NCBI RefSeq assembly: GCF_018406645.1
Contig: NZ_AP024546.1
Location: forward strand, 3,100,001-3,164,000
Direction of reading: 5' to 3'
Source of the DNA: Lysobacter helvus
GTDB lineage: Bacteria > Pseudomonadota > Gammaproteobacteria > Xanthomonadales > Xanthomonadaceae
Length of the DNA stretch: 64,000 nucleotides
Shown: positions 27,129 to 37,902 of the stretch, in pieces
Numbering within the stretch: the first letter of the stretch is position 1
Layout: every line of letters begins with the position of its first letter
Program-made: the position numbers and the translations under genes
The notes under the pieces: generated by a model
Seen by the model: only the letters and a program-made list of their open reading frames with translations
The model's database searches: none
Told to the model about the DNA's origin: nothing

Positions 27129-28465
27129 GCGAACGAACGCACCGAACGACCGCGGCCGATGCCGTAGTACGCCAGGCCCGCGTTTTCGACTTCGGCCGGC
27201 TCGTACAGGTTGCGGCCGTCGAAGACCACCTTGTCGGCGAGCGTGGCGGCGAGCTTGCCGAAATCCGGGCTGCGGAACTGCTTCCACTCGGTGACCACCA
27301 CCAGCGCATCGGCGCCGCGCAGCGCTTCGCCGGCGGAACCGCACAGGGTGAGATCGTCGCGCTCGCCGAAGATGCGCTGCGCTTCGTGCGTGGCTTCCGG
27401 ATCGTAGGCCTGCACGCGCGCACCGGCTTCCCACAACTGCGCGAGCAGCGTGCGGCTGGAAGCGGCGCGCATGTCGTCGGTGTTGGGCTTGAACGCCAGG
27501 CCCCACACCGCGACGGTCTTGCCGCGCACGTCGCCGTAGTGGCGCGTCATCAGTTCGAACAGGTGGCCCTTCTGCGCCGCGTTCACCGCTTCCACCGCGT
27601 CGAGCAGGCGCGGGTTGCAGCCGGACTGCTGCGCGGTCCAGGCCAGCGCCTGCACGTCCTTCGGGAAGCACGAGCCGCCGTAGCCGGCGCCGGGATAGAT
27701 GAAGTGCCAGCCGATGCGCGGATCCGAACCGATGCCCTGGCGCACGGCTTCGATGTCGGCGCCCACTTGCTCGGCGATGTTGGCGATCTCGTTCATGAAG
27801 GAGATCTTCGTCGCGAGCATCGCGTTGGCGGCGTACTTGGTGAGTTCGGCCGAACGCACGTCCATCGACACGATGCGTTCGTGGTTGCGGTTGAACGGCG
27901 CGTACAGGCGCTTGAGTTTTTCCAGCGCGGCCGGGCTGTCGGTGCCGATCACGATGCGGTCGGGACGCATGCAGTCGTTGACCGCGTCGCCTTCCTTGAG
28001 GAATTCGGGGTTGCTGACGACGTCGAACACGAGCGTCGTGCGGCGGTTCTGCAGTTCGCCGGCGATGGCGGCGCGCACCTTGTCGGCGGTGCCGACGGGC
28101 ACGGTGGACTTGTTGACCACCACGGCCGCGCGCTGCAGGTGCTGGCCGATGGTGCGGGCCACGGCGAGGACGTACTTGAGGTCGGCGCTGCCGTCTTCGT
28201 CGGGCGGCGTGCCCACGGCGATGAACACCACGTCGCCGTGTTCGATCGCGCTGGCGGCGTCGGTGGTGAAGTGCAGGCGGCCGGCGGCGTGGTTGGCCTT
28301 GACCATCGGCTCCAGGCCCGGCTCGTAGATCGGGATGACGCCGTTGTTGAGGCCTTCCACCTTGGCGGTGTCGATGTCGACGCAGACCACGTCGTGGCCC
28401 ACCTCGGCCAGGCAAGTACCGGTGACGAGCCCGACGTAGCCGGTGCCGAAGATCGTGACGCGCAT
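27125..28465 (-). CDS. ugd: UDP-glucose 6-dehydrogenase
   Basis: 446-residue NAD-dependent enzyme oxidising UDP-glucose to UDP-glucuronate for exopolysaccharide or lipopolysaccharide precursors. N-terminal Rossmann motif [16 protein letters not shown], the [13 protein letters not shown] block, the catalytic cysteine in [13 protein letters not shown] (Cys266), and the C-terminal FDGRNLY are all present; length is standard. It is preceded by a 117-bp gap with a strong hairpin (28514-28543) and overlaps slyX at its 3' end. No glycosyltransferase cluster lies nearby, so this copy appears to be a stand-alone sugar-nucleotide gene. Confidence 0.95.
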   Translation of the reverse strand: MRVTIFGTGYVGLVTGTCLAEVGHDVVCVDIDTAKVEGLNNGVIPIYEPGLEPMVKANHAAGRLHFTTDAASAIEHGDVVFIAVGTPPDEDGSADLKYVLAVARTIGQHLQRAAVVVNKSTVPVGTADKVRAAIAGELQNRRTTLVFDVVSNPEFLKEGDAVNDCMRPDRIVIGTDSPAALEKLKRLYAPFNRNHERIVSMDVRSAELTKYAANAMLATKISFMNEIANIAEQVGADIEAVRQGIGSDPRIGWHFIYPGAGYGGSCFPKDVQALAWTAQQSGCNPRLLDAVEAVNAAQKGHLFELMTRHYGDVRGKTVAVWGLAFKPNTDDMRAASSRTLLAQLWEAGARVQAYDPEATHEAQRIFGERDDLTLCGSAGEALRGADALVVVTEWKQFRSPDFGKLAATLADKVVFDGRNLYEPAEVENAGLAYYGIGRGRSVRSFA

Positions 28466-28513
28466 GCGGAATCCTGATGAGCTTGGAAAGACGCAATGGT
28501 CGCAGCCAGAAAC

Positions 28514-28543
28514 GTCACGCCGTGGTGAAAACCACGGCGTGAC
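28514..28543 (-). terminator. Perfect 13-bp hairpin after the first FKBP gene
   Basis: GTCACGCCGTGGT (28514-28526) and ACCACGGCGTGAC (28531-28543) flank a 4-base loop (GAAA on the plus strand). It lies 40 bases past the FKBP stop and about 50 bases before ugd begins. On the minus strand it is followed by GTTTCTGG, a weak T-tract. Probably the fkpA terminator, possibly also a ugd leader element. Confidence 0.6.
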
Positions 28544-28582
28544 CTGGTGCGGATCGGCGCGGAAGCGCGCCGCGTGGCGCGA

Positions 28583-29356
28583 TTACTTCGCCGGGTTCTT
28601 GACGATGTCGATCAGTTCGACGTCGAACACGAGCGTGGCGTTCGGCGGGATCGGGCCGCCCGGCGTGCCCTTGTCGCCGTAGCCCAGGTTGCCCGGGATC
28701 CACAGCTTGTACTTGCTGCCCACCGGCATCAGCTGCAGGCCTTCCTGCCAGCCCGGCACGACCTGGTTGAGCGGGAACACGACCGGCTGTCCGCGCTCGA
28801 TGGAGCTGTCGAACGTCTTGCCGTCGAGCAGCTTGCCCGTGTAATGCACGCGCACCACGTCTTCGGGCTTGGGCTTCGGACCCTTGCCTTCGGTGACGAC
28901 CTGGTACTGCAGGCCCGAGGCGGTGGTCTGCACGCCCGGCTTCTTCGCGTTCTCGGCGAGGAACTTCTGGCCGGATTCGAGGTTGGTCTTGGCCTCGGCC
29001 ATCATCTTGGCGATCTGCTTGGCCTGCATCTTCTGGCCGAAGGTCTCGCCGACGTCGCGCGCCTGCTCTTCGGTCAGCAGCAGCTTCTCGCCCTTGAGCG
29101 AGCTCTTGATCGCCTTGGCGATCGTGTCGACGTCGATCTCGTCCTTCATCGGCTCCAGCTGCTTGGCGAGCGCCATGCCGACCATGTAGCTGACCTGGTC
29201 CTTCTCGGTCGGCAGGCCCGCGATCTTCGCGCCGCCAGCGGCGGTGGTGGCGGCGGCCGGCGCGGACGCGTCGGTCTTCTTGTCGGCGGGTTTGTTGCAG
29301 CCGGCGACCGCGATCACGGCGGCGGTCAGGGCGATGGCAAGGGCGTGGCGCTTCAT
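28583..29356 (-). CDS. FKBP-type peptidyl-prolyl isomerase, lipoprotein (FkpA/Mip-like)
   Basis: 257-residue periplasmic folding factor. The signal peptide ends in a lipobox (VAGC, Cys20, followed by Asn), predicting an outer-membrane lipoprotein. Residues about 52-150 form the FKBP N-terminal dimerisation domain (DQVSYMVGMALAKQLEP), linked by a long helix to the FKBP domain (about 160-252) with VRVHYTGKLLDGKTFDSS, VVPGWQEGLQLMPVG and GGPIPPNATLVFDVEL. Length matches Mip/FkpA. A second, larger FKBP gene lies 111 bp upstream on the same strand, a tandem duplication within which the two have diverged. Confidence 0.92.
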   Translation of the reverse strand: MKRHALAIALTAAVIAVAGCNKPADKKTDASAPAAATTAAGGAKIAGLPTEKDQVSYMVGMALAKQLEPMKDEIDVDTIAKAIKSSLKGEKLLLTEEQARDVGETFGQKMQAKQIAKMMAEAKTNLESGQKFLAENAKKPGVQTTASGLQYQVVTEGKGPKPKPEDVVRVHYTGKLLDGKTFDSSIERGQPVVFPLNQVVPGWQEGLQLMPVGSKYKLWIPGNLGYGDKGTPGGPIPPNATLVFDVELIDIVKNPAK

Positions 29357-29422
29357 CGGGAATGGCTCCAGGGACTAAAGGAAAAGAAAGGCAGGCCCGC
29401 ACTCTAGCGGCGCGGGGCTGAA

Positions 29423-29442
29423 GCCCGGGTTGGCGGCCGGGC
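29423..29442 (-). terminator. Possible GC-rich hairpin after the second FKBP gene
   Basis: GCCCGG (29423-29428) and CCGGGC (29437-29442) flank an 8-base loop, 25 bases after the stop of the upstream FKBP gene. The stem is short, with no T-tract, in a generally GC-rich gap, so it may be chance. Confidence 0.25.
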
Positions 29443-29467
29443 CGGATGGATCATTCAAACGTGAGGC

Positions 29468-30424
29468 TCATTGCGCATCGACGCCGAGCAGCTCGACGTC
29501 GAACACGAGGGTGGCGTTCGGACCGATCGGGCCGCCCGGGGTTCCCTTCTCCCCGTAGGCGAGCTCGCCCGGGATCCAGAAACGGTACTGCGCGCCCACC
29601 GGCATCATCGACAGGCCTTCGGTCCAGCCCGGGATCACCTGCGACAGCGCGAACTGCGCCGGCTGGCCGCCGTAGGAACTGTCGAACTCGGTGCCGTCGA
29701 GCAGCGTGCCGCGATAGTTGACGCGCACGCGGTCGGACGGCTTCGGACGCGGACCGGCGCCCTGGCGCAGCACCATGTACTGCAGGCCCGACTTGGTGAC
29801 GTACACGCCCTTCGTCGCCTTGTTCTTTTCGAGGAACGCGGCGCCCGCGGCCTTGTTTTCCTGTGCGATGGCCGTGGCCTGCGCTTCGATCTTCGCCTGC
29901 CCGCGCTTGGAGAACGCTTCGCCGACGACGCGCGCTTCGGCGTCCGTCATCAGCAGGTGGCCCTTCGCGAACGTGGTGCGCACGGCCTGCAGCAGCGTGG
30001 GCAGGTCGAATTCGTCCTTGAACGGTGCGAGCGAACGACCGACGTCGCTGCCGACGAGCAGGCCCACGTCTTCCTTCGAGACTTCCGGCAGCGGCTTGGT
30101 CGCGCCCGCGGGCTGGCCGTTGCGCGCGGTGATGCGCGCGAGCAGCGCCTGTCCGACCTGCTTCGCCTTTTCATCGTCGAGCAGCATCTTGCCGCCGGCC
30201 AGGCCGTTGCGCACCGCGCGTTCGAACGCGGCCATGTCGATGTCCGGCGCGATCGGCGCCAGCGAATTGCCCCAGTCCATGCCGAGCATGTAGCCGATCT
30301 TGTCGCGCTCGGTGACCAGCGTGGCCTTGTCCGGGGTGGCTTTGTCCTGCGCTGCGGCAAGACCGGGGCCGGCGAGCGCGCCGAGCATGAGCAACGCGGC
30401 GACGCCGCGCAGGAAAACCTTCAT
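29468..30424 (-). CDS. FKBP-type peptidyl-prolyl isomerase with duplicated N-terminal domain
   Basis: 318-residue exported isomerase. A type-I signal peptide is predicted (residues 1-25, cleaved after AAAQ or nearby; no lipobox). It carries two consecutive copies of the FKBP N-terminal dimerisation module: DKIGYMLGMDWGNSLAPI (41-58) to about 98, and EDVGLLVGSDVGRSLAPF (118-135) to about 175. The FKBP catalytic domain follows at about 225-313 (VRVNYRGTLLDGTEFDSS, VIPGWTEGLSMMPVG, GGPIGPNATLVFDVELL). The ATG at 30424 begins a typical signal peptide; an upstream in-frame extension looks non-coding. It is divergent from the YtrA-type operon. Confidence 0.9.
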   Translation of the reverse strand: MKVFLRGVAALLMLGALAGPGLAAAQDKATPDKATLVTERDKIGYMLGMDWGNSLAPIAPDIDMAAFERAVRNGLAGGKMLLDDEKAKQVGQALLARITARNGQPAGATKPLPEVSKEDVGLLVGSDVGRSLAPFKDEFDLPTLLQAVRTTFAKGHLLMTDAEARVVGEAFSKRGQAKIEAQATAIAQENKAAGAAFLEKNKATKGVYVTKSGLQYMVLRQGAGPRPKPSDRVRVNYRGTLLDGTEFDSSYGGQPAQFALSQVIPGWTEGLSMMPVGAQYRFWIPGELAYGEKGTPGGPIGPNATLVFDVELLGVDAQ

Positions 30425-30612
30425 CCGATGCACTCCTGGGGGAAACATGAGCCGGGGAAACGTGTGGGTCGGCAAGCCGCGCATTGTCGGGGCGCCCGCG
30501 GCGCGGCCGCAATCGCGCCCATGAACGCGGGCCCGTGAAAGCGCCGCAGTCTGCCACGGCTGCCGCCCAACCGGCCCCTCCCTTCTATGTCTTTAGTTGG
30601 GTCATCCGGTTG

Positions 30613-30640
30613 TTGACGATGGGAATGGTGGTGTTATAGT
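30613..30640 (+). promoter_or_regulatory. Promoter of the YtrA-type ABC operon
   Basis: A -35 box TTGACG (30613-30618) and a -10 box TATAGT (30635-30640) are separated by 16 bases. Each matches the sigma-70 consensus at five of six positions. The first gene starts 38 bases downstream at 30679. Confidence 0.78.
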
Positions 30641-30653
30641 TGCCTACAACACC
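30630..30653. promoter_or_regulatory. YtrA-type operator GGTG-N16-CACC overlapping the -10 box
   Basis: GGTGTT (30630-30635) and AACACC (30648-30653) form an inverted repeat with further symmetry (TAG/CTA) inside, nine of twelve pairs matching. The outer spacing is exactly GGTG-N16-CACC, the form I recall for the YtrA-type GntR regulator of Xanthomonas. It covers the -10 element, so binding would block transcription. The YtrA-like gene at 31024 is in the controlled operon, indicating autorepression. Confidence 0.72.
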
Positions 30654-30678
30654 GAACACCCAGAGCAGGACGCCCACC

Positions 30679-31020
30679 ATGAACCGCAAGCTCCACAACA
30701 CGGTCACCGCGCTCGCCGCCACCACCGGGCTGCTCGTCCTGAGCCTGATGGCCGCCGCGCCGGTCGCGCCGCTGGACGCCGCGAGCCTGGCGCCGGCGAC
30801 GGCCTCCACCCGCGCGCCCACCGACGCCCAGATCGAACGCATCGTCGGCGCCGCCGCCGAAGCCGCCACCCTGGCCGTCATCGCCGCCGCCTTCGCCGAA
30901 AGCGACCAGCGCGCCACGATCGACACCACTTCGCCCGCGCCGGCCCCGGCGCGCAAGCACGCCTCGCGCGGTCGCCAGTCGGTCGCGATGCCCTTCTTCT
31001 CCTTCGCACCGCGAGGCTGA
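30679..31020 (+). CDS. Small exported or membrane-anchored protein, first gene of the YtrA operon
   Basis: 113-residue protein with no family I recognise. The N-terminus MNRKLHNTVTALAAT leads into a hydrophobic stretch (about 8-32) that is either a signal peptide or an anchor; the rest is rich in Ala, Pro and Thr, with an amphipathic Ala-rich segment (QIERIVGAAAEAATLAVIAA) and a basic tail (RKHASRGRQ). ATG 30679 is preferred to an in-frame upstream ATG at 30640, because the latter falls on the -10 box. It ends three bases before the GntR gene. Because it is the promoter-proximal gene, it is made at the highest level of the operon; its job may be tied to the ABC transporter. Confidence 0.6.
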   Translation: MNRKLHNTVTALAATTGLLVLSLMAAAPVAPLDAASLAPATASTRAPTDAQIERIVGAAAEAATLAVIAAAFAESDQRATIDTTSPAPAPARKHASRGRQSVAMPFFSFAPRG

Positions 31021-31023
31021 CCA

Positions 31024-31398
31024 ATGACTGCCATCGAATGGAGCGACGGCGCTCCCATCTACCGCCAGCTGAAGGATCGCGTCGTCGCCATGTTGCTCGA
31101 CGGGATCCTCAAGCCCGGCGACGCGCTGCCCTCGGTGCGCCAGGTGGCCGCCGAATACCAGCTCAATCCCATCACCGTCTCGCGCGCCTACCAGGAGCTC
31201 GCGGACGAAGCCATCGTCGAAAAACGCAGGGGACTCGGCATGTACGTCACGGAAGGGGCTTCGGAAAAACTGCTCAGCAGCGAGCGCGATCGCTTCCTCA
31301 AGGAAGAGTGGCCGCTCGTGCTCGAACGCATCCAGCGACTGGGCCTTTCGCTCGATCGCCTGATGCAGAACGCTGCCGCCGCCGGAGGCCAGGCATGA
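31024..31398 (+). CDS. GntR-family repressor, YtrA subfamily
   Basis: 124-residue transcription factor. The N-terminal winged helix shows IYRQLKDRVVAMLLDGILKPGDALPSVRQVAAEYQLNPITVSRAYQEL, the GntR DNA-binding domain; the remaining ~45 residues are a short helical C-terminus as in YtrA-type proteins, lacking a large ligand domain. YtrA-type regulators sit with ABC transporter genes and repress them. Here the gene overlaps the ABC ATPase start (ATGA at 31395), and a matching operator overlaps the operon promoter. In Bacillus and Xanthomonas such systems respond to cell-envelope stress or antibiotics; the inducer here is unknown. Confidence 0.92.
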   Translation: MTAIEWSDGAPIYRQLKDRVVAMLLDGILKPGDALPSVRQVAAEYQLNPITVSRAYQELADEAIVEKRRGLGMYVTEGASEKLLSSERDRFLKEEWPLVLERIQRLGLSLDRLMQNAAAAGGQA

Positions 31399-32282
31399 AC
31401 GCGACCACCACCCAGGCCGCCGCGACCTCGGTCGTCAGCGCGCGCAACCTGCGCAAGGCCTACAAGAACAAGCTGGCGCTGGACGACACGGCGTTCGAGA
31501 TCCCCGCCGGCCGCATCGTCGGCCTGATCGGCCCCAACGGCGCCGGCAAGACCACCGCGCTGAAGGCGATGCTCGGCCTGATCCCGTTCGAAGGCGACCT
31601 GCGCGTCCTCGGCCGCGACCCGCGCACCGAACGCGATGCGCTGATGAACGACGTGTGCTTCATCGCCGACGTCGCCGTGCTGCCGCGCTGGATCCGCGTG
31701 CGCGAAGCGATCGAGTTCGTGGCCGGCGTGCATCCGCGCTTCGACCGCGCCCGTTGCGAACGCTTCCTCGCCAACACCCAGCTCAAGCCGGACATGAAAG
31801 TGCGCGAGATGTCCAAGGGCATGATCGTGCAGCTGCACCTGGCGCTGGTGATGGCCATCGACGCCAAGCTGCTCGTGCTCGACGAACCCACGCTCGGCCT
31901 GGACATCCTGTATCGCAAGCAGTTCTACCAGCGCCTGCTGGAGGACTACTTCGACGAGGACAAGACGATCGTGATCACCACGCACCAGGTGGAGGAGATC
32001 GAACACATCCTCACCGACGTGATGTTCATCCGCGACGGCAAGATCGTGCTCACCGCGCCGATGGATGCCGTGGGCGAGCGCTACATCGAAGTGTTCGTCA
32101 ACGCCGACCGCGCCGACGAAGCGCGCAGCCTGCGCCCGATCGACGAACGCAGCCTGCCGTTCGGCAAGGTCGTGATGCTGTTCGATGGCGTCGAGAAGCA
32201 TCGCCTGTCGCACCTCGGCGAAACCCGCACCCCGGGCCTGGCCGACCTGTTCGTCGCCACCATGAAGGGAACCTACGCATGA
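31395..32282 (+). CDS. ABC transporter ATP-binding protein of the YtrA operon
   Basis: 295-residue ATPase. Walker A is GPNGAGKTT (46-54), Walker B LLVLDEPTLGLD, with the H-loop in ITTHQVEEIE. The signature motif reads MSKGM rather than LSGGQ, as in the YtrB/CcmA-like subgroup that often has SKGM. The C-terminal part (about 225-295) is a separate domain found in drug or antibiotic-peptide exporters. It overlaps the GntR gene and the permease gene (ATGA at 32279), so ATPase and permease are likely translated in step and form the transporter. Confidence 0.93.
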   Translation: MNATTTQAAATSVVSARNLRKAYKNKLALDDTAFEIPAGRIVGLIGPNGAGKTTALKAMLGLIPFEGDLRVLGRDPRTERDALMNDVCFIADVAVLPRWIRVREAIEFVAGVHPRFDRARCERFLANTQLKPDMKVREMSKGMIVQLHLALVMAIDAKLLVLDEPTLGLDILYRKQFYQRLLEDYFDEDKTIVITTHQVEEIEHILTDVMFIRDGKIVLTAPMDAVGERYIEVFVNADRADEARSLRPIDERSLPFGKVVMLFDGVEKHRLSHLGETRTPGLADLFVATMKGTYA

Positions 32283-33322
32283 ACGCATCCACCTTTGATG
32301 GCGAACCGCGCCGCGTCCCCGTGGCCGCGCCCCATCCCACCCACAAGTTCAAGCTGATGCTCCGCCGCGAGTTCTGGGAGCACAAGGGCGGGTTCTTCTG
32401 GGCGCCGATCTGGGCCGGCGGCATCTCGGTCGTGCTCGCGCTGATGGCGCTCGTGGTCGGCGAAGTCGTCGCCCGCCGCGAACTGGCGCACGGCACCAAG
32501 TACACCGACCAGGGCATCCGCATCAACGGGCTCGACTTCGGCCAGCTCACCGACAAGATGACGCCGAGCGACCTGGAGAACTGGGGCAAGGCGGTCGACG
32601 CCTCGATGCTGGTCTCCTCGCTGTGGCCCTTCATCGTCCTGGGCTTCGTGGTGTTCTTCTACTGCCTCGGCGCGCTGTACGACGAGCGCAAGGATCGCAG
32701 CGTGCTGTTCTGGAAGTCGCTGCCGCTGTCGGATCGCGACACGGTGTTGTCGAAGGCCGCGAGCGCGCTGCTCGTCGCGCCGGTGATCGCCACGATCGTC
32801 TCGGTCCTGACGATGTTCGCCTTCGGCCTGGTCGTCACCCTGGTCATGCCGATGCACGGCCTCAACCCGCTCACGATGTACTGGGGCGCGGGCCATGCGC
32901 TGCAGGTCGCAGGGCTGCTGATCGCCGCAATCCCGGTCTACGCGATGTGGGCGCTGCCGACCGTCGGCTGGCTGATGCTCTGCTCTGCCTGGGCGCGCTC
33001 CAAGCCCTTCCTGTGGGCGGTGATGATCCCCGTGTTCGCCGGCATCTTCGTGGCCTGGTTCGACGTGATGAATGTCTTCAGCCTCGACACCGGCTGGTTC
33101 TGGCAGAACGTGGTGCTCCGCTCGCTGGGTTCGGTCTTCCCCGGCACGTGGATGACGGTGCAGAACCTGAATGTCGCTTCCCCGGATCACTTCGACGCGC
33201 TCTCGATGATCCAGCACATGTACTCGACGTTTGCCACGCCGCAGATGTGGGTCGGCGCGGCGATCGGCATCGCGATGATCTTCGGTGCGATCCGCCTGCG
33301 CCGCTGGCGCGACGACAACTGA
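32279..33322 (+). CDS. ABC-2-type permease of the YtrA operon
   Basis: 347-residue integral membrane protein with about six hydrophobic segments: near 44-62, 112-132, 160-185, 205-230, 245-270 and 320-337. A first cytoplasmic helix (KFKLMLRREFWEHKGGFFW) contacts the membrane, and the YDERKDRSVLFWKSLPLSD loop is the coupling region seen in ABC-2 permeases. Substrate is unknown; exporters of this type often act in bacteriocin or antibiotic resistance. A strong intrinsic terminator follows at 33360-33389. Confidence 0.88.
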   Translation: MNASTFDGEPRRVPVAAPHPTHKFKLMLRREFWEHKGGFFWAPIWAGGISVVLALMALVVGEVVARRELAHGTKYTDQGIRINGLDFGQLTDKMTPSDLENWGKAVDASMLVSSLWPFIVLGFVVFFYCLGALYDERKDRSVLFWKSLPLSDRDTVLSKAASALLVAPVIATIVSVLTMFAFGLVVTLVMPMHGLNPLTMYWGAGHALQVAGLLIAAIPVYAMWALPTVGWLMLCSAWARSKPFLWAVMIPVFAGIFVAWFDVMNVFSLDTGWFWQNVVLRSLGSVFPGTWMTVQNLNVASPDHFDALSMIQHMYSTFATPQMWVGAAIGIAMIFGAIRLRRWRDDN

Positions 33323-33359
33323 TCCGCAACACACAAGCACTGCGTAACACCCCCCACTG

Positions 33360-33389
33360 CCCCGGCCTTCAAACGCCGGGGCTTTTTTT
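33360..33389 (+). terminator. Rho-independent terminator of the YtrA operon
   Basis: CCCCGGC (33360-33366), an 8-base loop and GCCGGGG (33375-33381) are followed by C and seven T (33383-33389). It ends just before the fumC stop codon on the opposite strand. Confidence 0.93.
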
Positions 33390-33395
33390 GCCTCG

Positions 33396-36279
<2,884 letters not shown>

Positions 36280-36292
36280 CGGCGCGGACGCG

Positions 36293-36691
36293 ATGCGCAT
36301 CCTCGTCAACATCGATGTCCCCGAGCTCGCACTGGCGGAGCGCTTCTATGCCGAAGCGTTCGGCCTGCGCCGCGGCCGCGCCTTCGGCCACGACGCACTC
36401 GAGATGCTCGGCGGCGACGTCCCGGTCTACCTGCTGCGAAAGCAGGCCGACACGGTGGGCGCAGGCACGTCGACGCGCGACTACGCACGCCACTGGACAC
36501 CGGTGCATGTCGACGTGGTCGTCGAGGATCTCGACGCCGCGCTGATCCGCGCCATCGCCGCCGGCGCCGAGCAGGAAGGCGCCGTGCGCGAAGCCGGCTG
36601 GGGCCGCATCGTGCAGCTCGCCGATCCGTGGGGACACGGGTGGTGCCTGCTGCAGTTCCTCGGCCGTGGTTACGACGAGATCGCCACATGA
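36293..36691 (+). CDS. VOC-superfamily (glyoxalase/bleomycin-resistance-like) protein
   Basis: 132-residue cytoplasmic protein with a beta-alpha-beta-beta-beta duplication typical of VOC proteins (NIDVPELALAERFYAEAFGL; HVDVVVEDLDAALIRAIAAGA; LADPWGHGWCLLQFLG). Members bind divalent metals or substrates and include dioxygenases and glyoxalases; the specific role cannot be read. It starts 13 bases after purB and overlaps the next gene (ATGA at 36688), so it is likely co-transcribed with the ribosomal-protein hydroxylase. Confidence 0.83.
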   Translation: MRILVNIDVPELALAERFYAEAFGLRRGRAFGHDALEMLGGDVPVYLLRKQADTVGAGTSTRDYARHWTPVHVDVVVEDLDAALIRAIAAGAEQEGAVREAGWGRIVQLADPWGHGWCLLQFLGRGYDEIAT

Positions 36692-37902
36692 CGCCCCGCA
36701 AGCACGAATTCCCTTTCGAAGTCGACGCCACGCACGCACCGCTCCTCGGCATGACGCCGGAGGTGTTCCTGCGCGACTACTGGCAGAAGCGCCCGTTGCT
36801 GATCCGCAACGCGTTCCCCGATTTCGTTTCCCCGATCGCACCCGAAGACCTCGCGGGTCTCGCCTGCGAAGAGGCCGCGCTCTCGCGCCTCATCGCGCAC
36901 GATCGCGCGGAAAACCAATGGATGGTCCGCCACGGCCCGTTCGAGGAAACGCTGTTCCCGCAGCTCGGCGACCACGACTGGACGCTGCTGGTGCAGGACG
37001 TCGACAAGTGGGATGCGGATGTCGCAGCCCTGCTCCCTGCGTTCTCGTTCCTGCCGCGCTGGCGCATCGACGACGTCATGGTGTCGTTCGCGGCCACGGG
37101 CGGTTCCGTCGGCGCGCACGTCGACCAGTACGACGTGTTCCTGCTGCAGGCGCACGGCCATCGCCGCTGGCAGATCGATGCGTCCGCGGCGATGGGCAAG
37201 GCCGCGCCGTCGGTGGAATTCCGCAACGACGTCGACATCAAGCTGCTGCGCGATTTCGATCCCACGCACGACTGGGTGCTCGGCCCCGGCGACATGCTTT
37301 ACCTCCCGCCAGGCGTGCCGCACCACGGCGTCGCCGAGGATCCCTGCCTGACATTCTCGATCGGCATGCGTGCGCCGTCGGCGGCGGAGTTGCTCGGCGA
37401 TTTCGTCGACACGCTCGCAGCCGATGCGGACGACGCACTGCGCTACGCCGATCCCGACCTCGAAGTCCCGGCCGACCCGAACGAAATCGATGCCGCCGCG
37501 ATGGACCGCGTGGTCGCCGCGTTGAACGCATTGCGCATGAACGACCCCGATCGCCTCGGCGACTGGTTCGCGCGCTTCGCCACGCTCTATCGCGCCGCCG
37601 GCGAAGTGGCCCCGCCCGACGCGGTGCCGTCGCGCATCGAACTGGAATGGGACCTGGGCCAGGGCGCCCGCCTGCAGCGCCATCCGTTCTCGCGCGCCGC
37701 GTGGCGCCGGGCCGGCAAGGGCGCGCGCCTGTTCGTCAGCGGCCTGGGCTTCGCGCTCTCCGTGCGCGATGCGCAGCGCCTCGCCGCCACGGACGCCATC
37801 GACGGCCCGCTGTACACCACGCTGTCGCAGGCCGGACGCGATGCAGTCTTTGCGTTGTTGCAGGCAGGCCACTACCAGATGCTCGCCGACGAGGACGAAT
37901 GA
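36688..37902 (+). CDS. Cupin-fold ribosomal-protein arginine hydroxylase (RoxA/YcfD-like)
   Basis: 404-residue Fe(II)/2-oxoglutarate-dependent oxygenase. E. coli RoxA (YcfD) hydroxylates an arginine of ribosomal protein L16. N-terminal YWQKRPLLIRNAFP is typical, and the HxD...H iron triad is visible in GAHVDQYDVF (His144, Asp146) and PPGVPHHGVA (His212 or 213). A C-terminal winged-helix-like domain (about 290-404) completes the RoxA architecture; length is close to the family. It overlaps both neighbours by ATGA. Assignment to L16 as substrate follows from the family, not from this sequence. Confidence 0.87.
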   Translation: MTPRKHEFPFEVDATHAPLLGMTPEVFLRDYWQKRPLLIRNAFPDFVSPIAPEDLAGLACEEAALSRLIAHDRAENQWMVRHGPFEETLFPQLGDHDWTLLVQDVDKWDADVAALLPAFSFLPRWRIDDVMVSFAATGGSVGAHVDQYDVFLLQAHGHRRWQIDASAAMGKAAPSVEFRNDVDIKLLRDFDPTHDWVLGPGDMLYLPPGVPHHGVAEDPCLTFSIGMRAPSAAELLGDFVDTLAADADDALRYADPDLEVPADPNEIDAAAMDRVVAALNALRMNDPDRLGDWFARFATLYRAAGEVAPPDAVPSRIELEWDLGQGARLQRHPFSRAAWRRAGKGARLFVSGLGFALSVRDAQRLAATDAIDGPLYTTLSQAGRDAVFALLQAGHYQMLADEDE

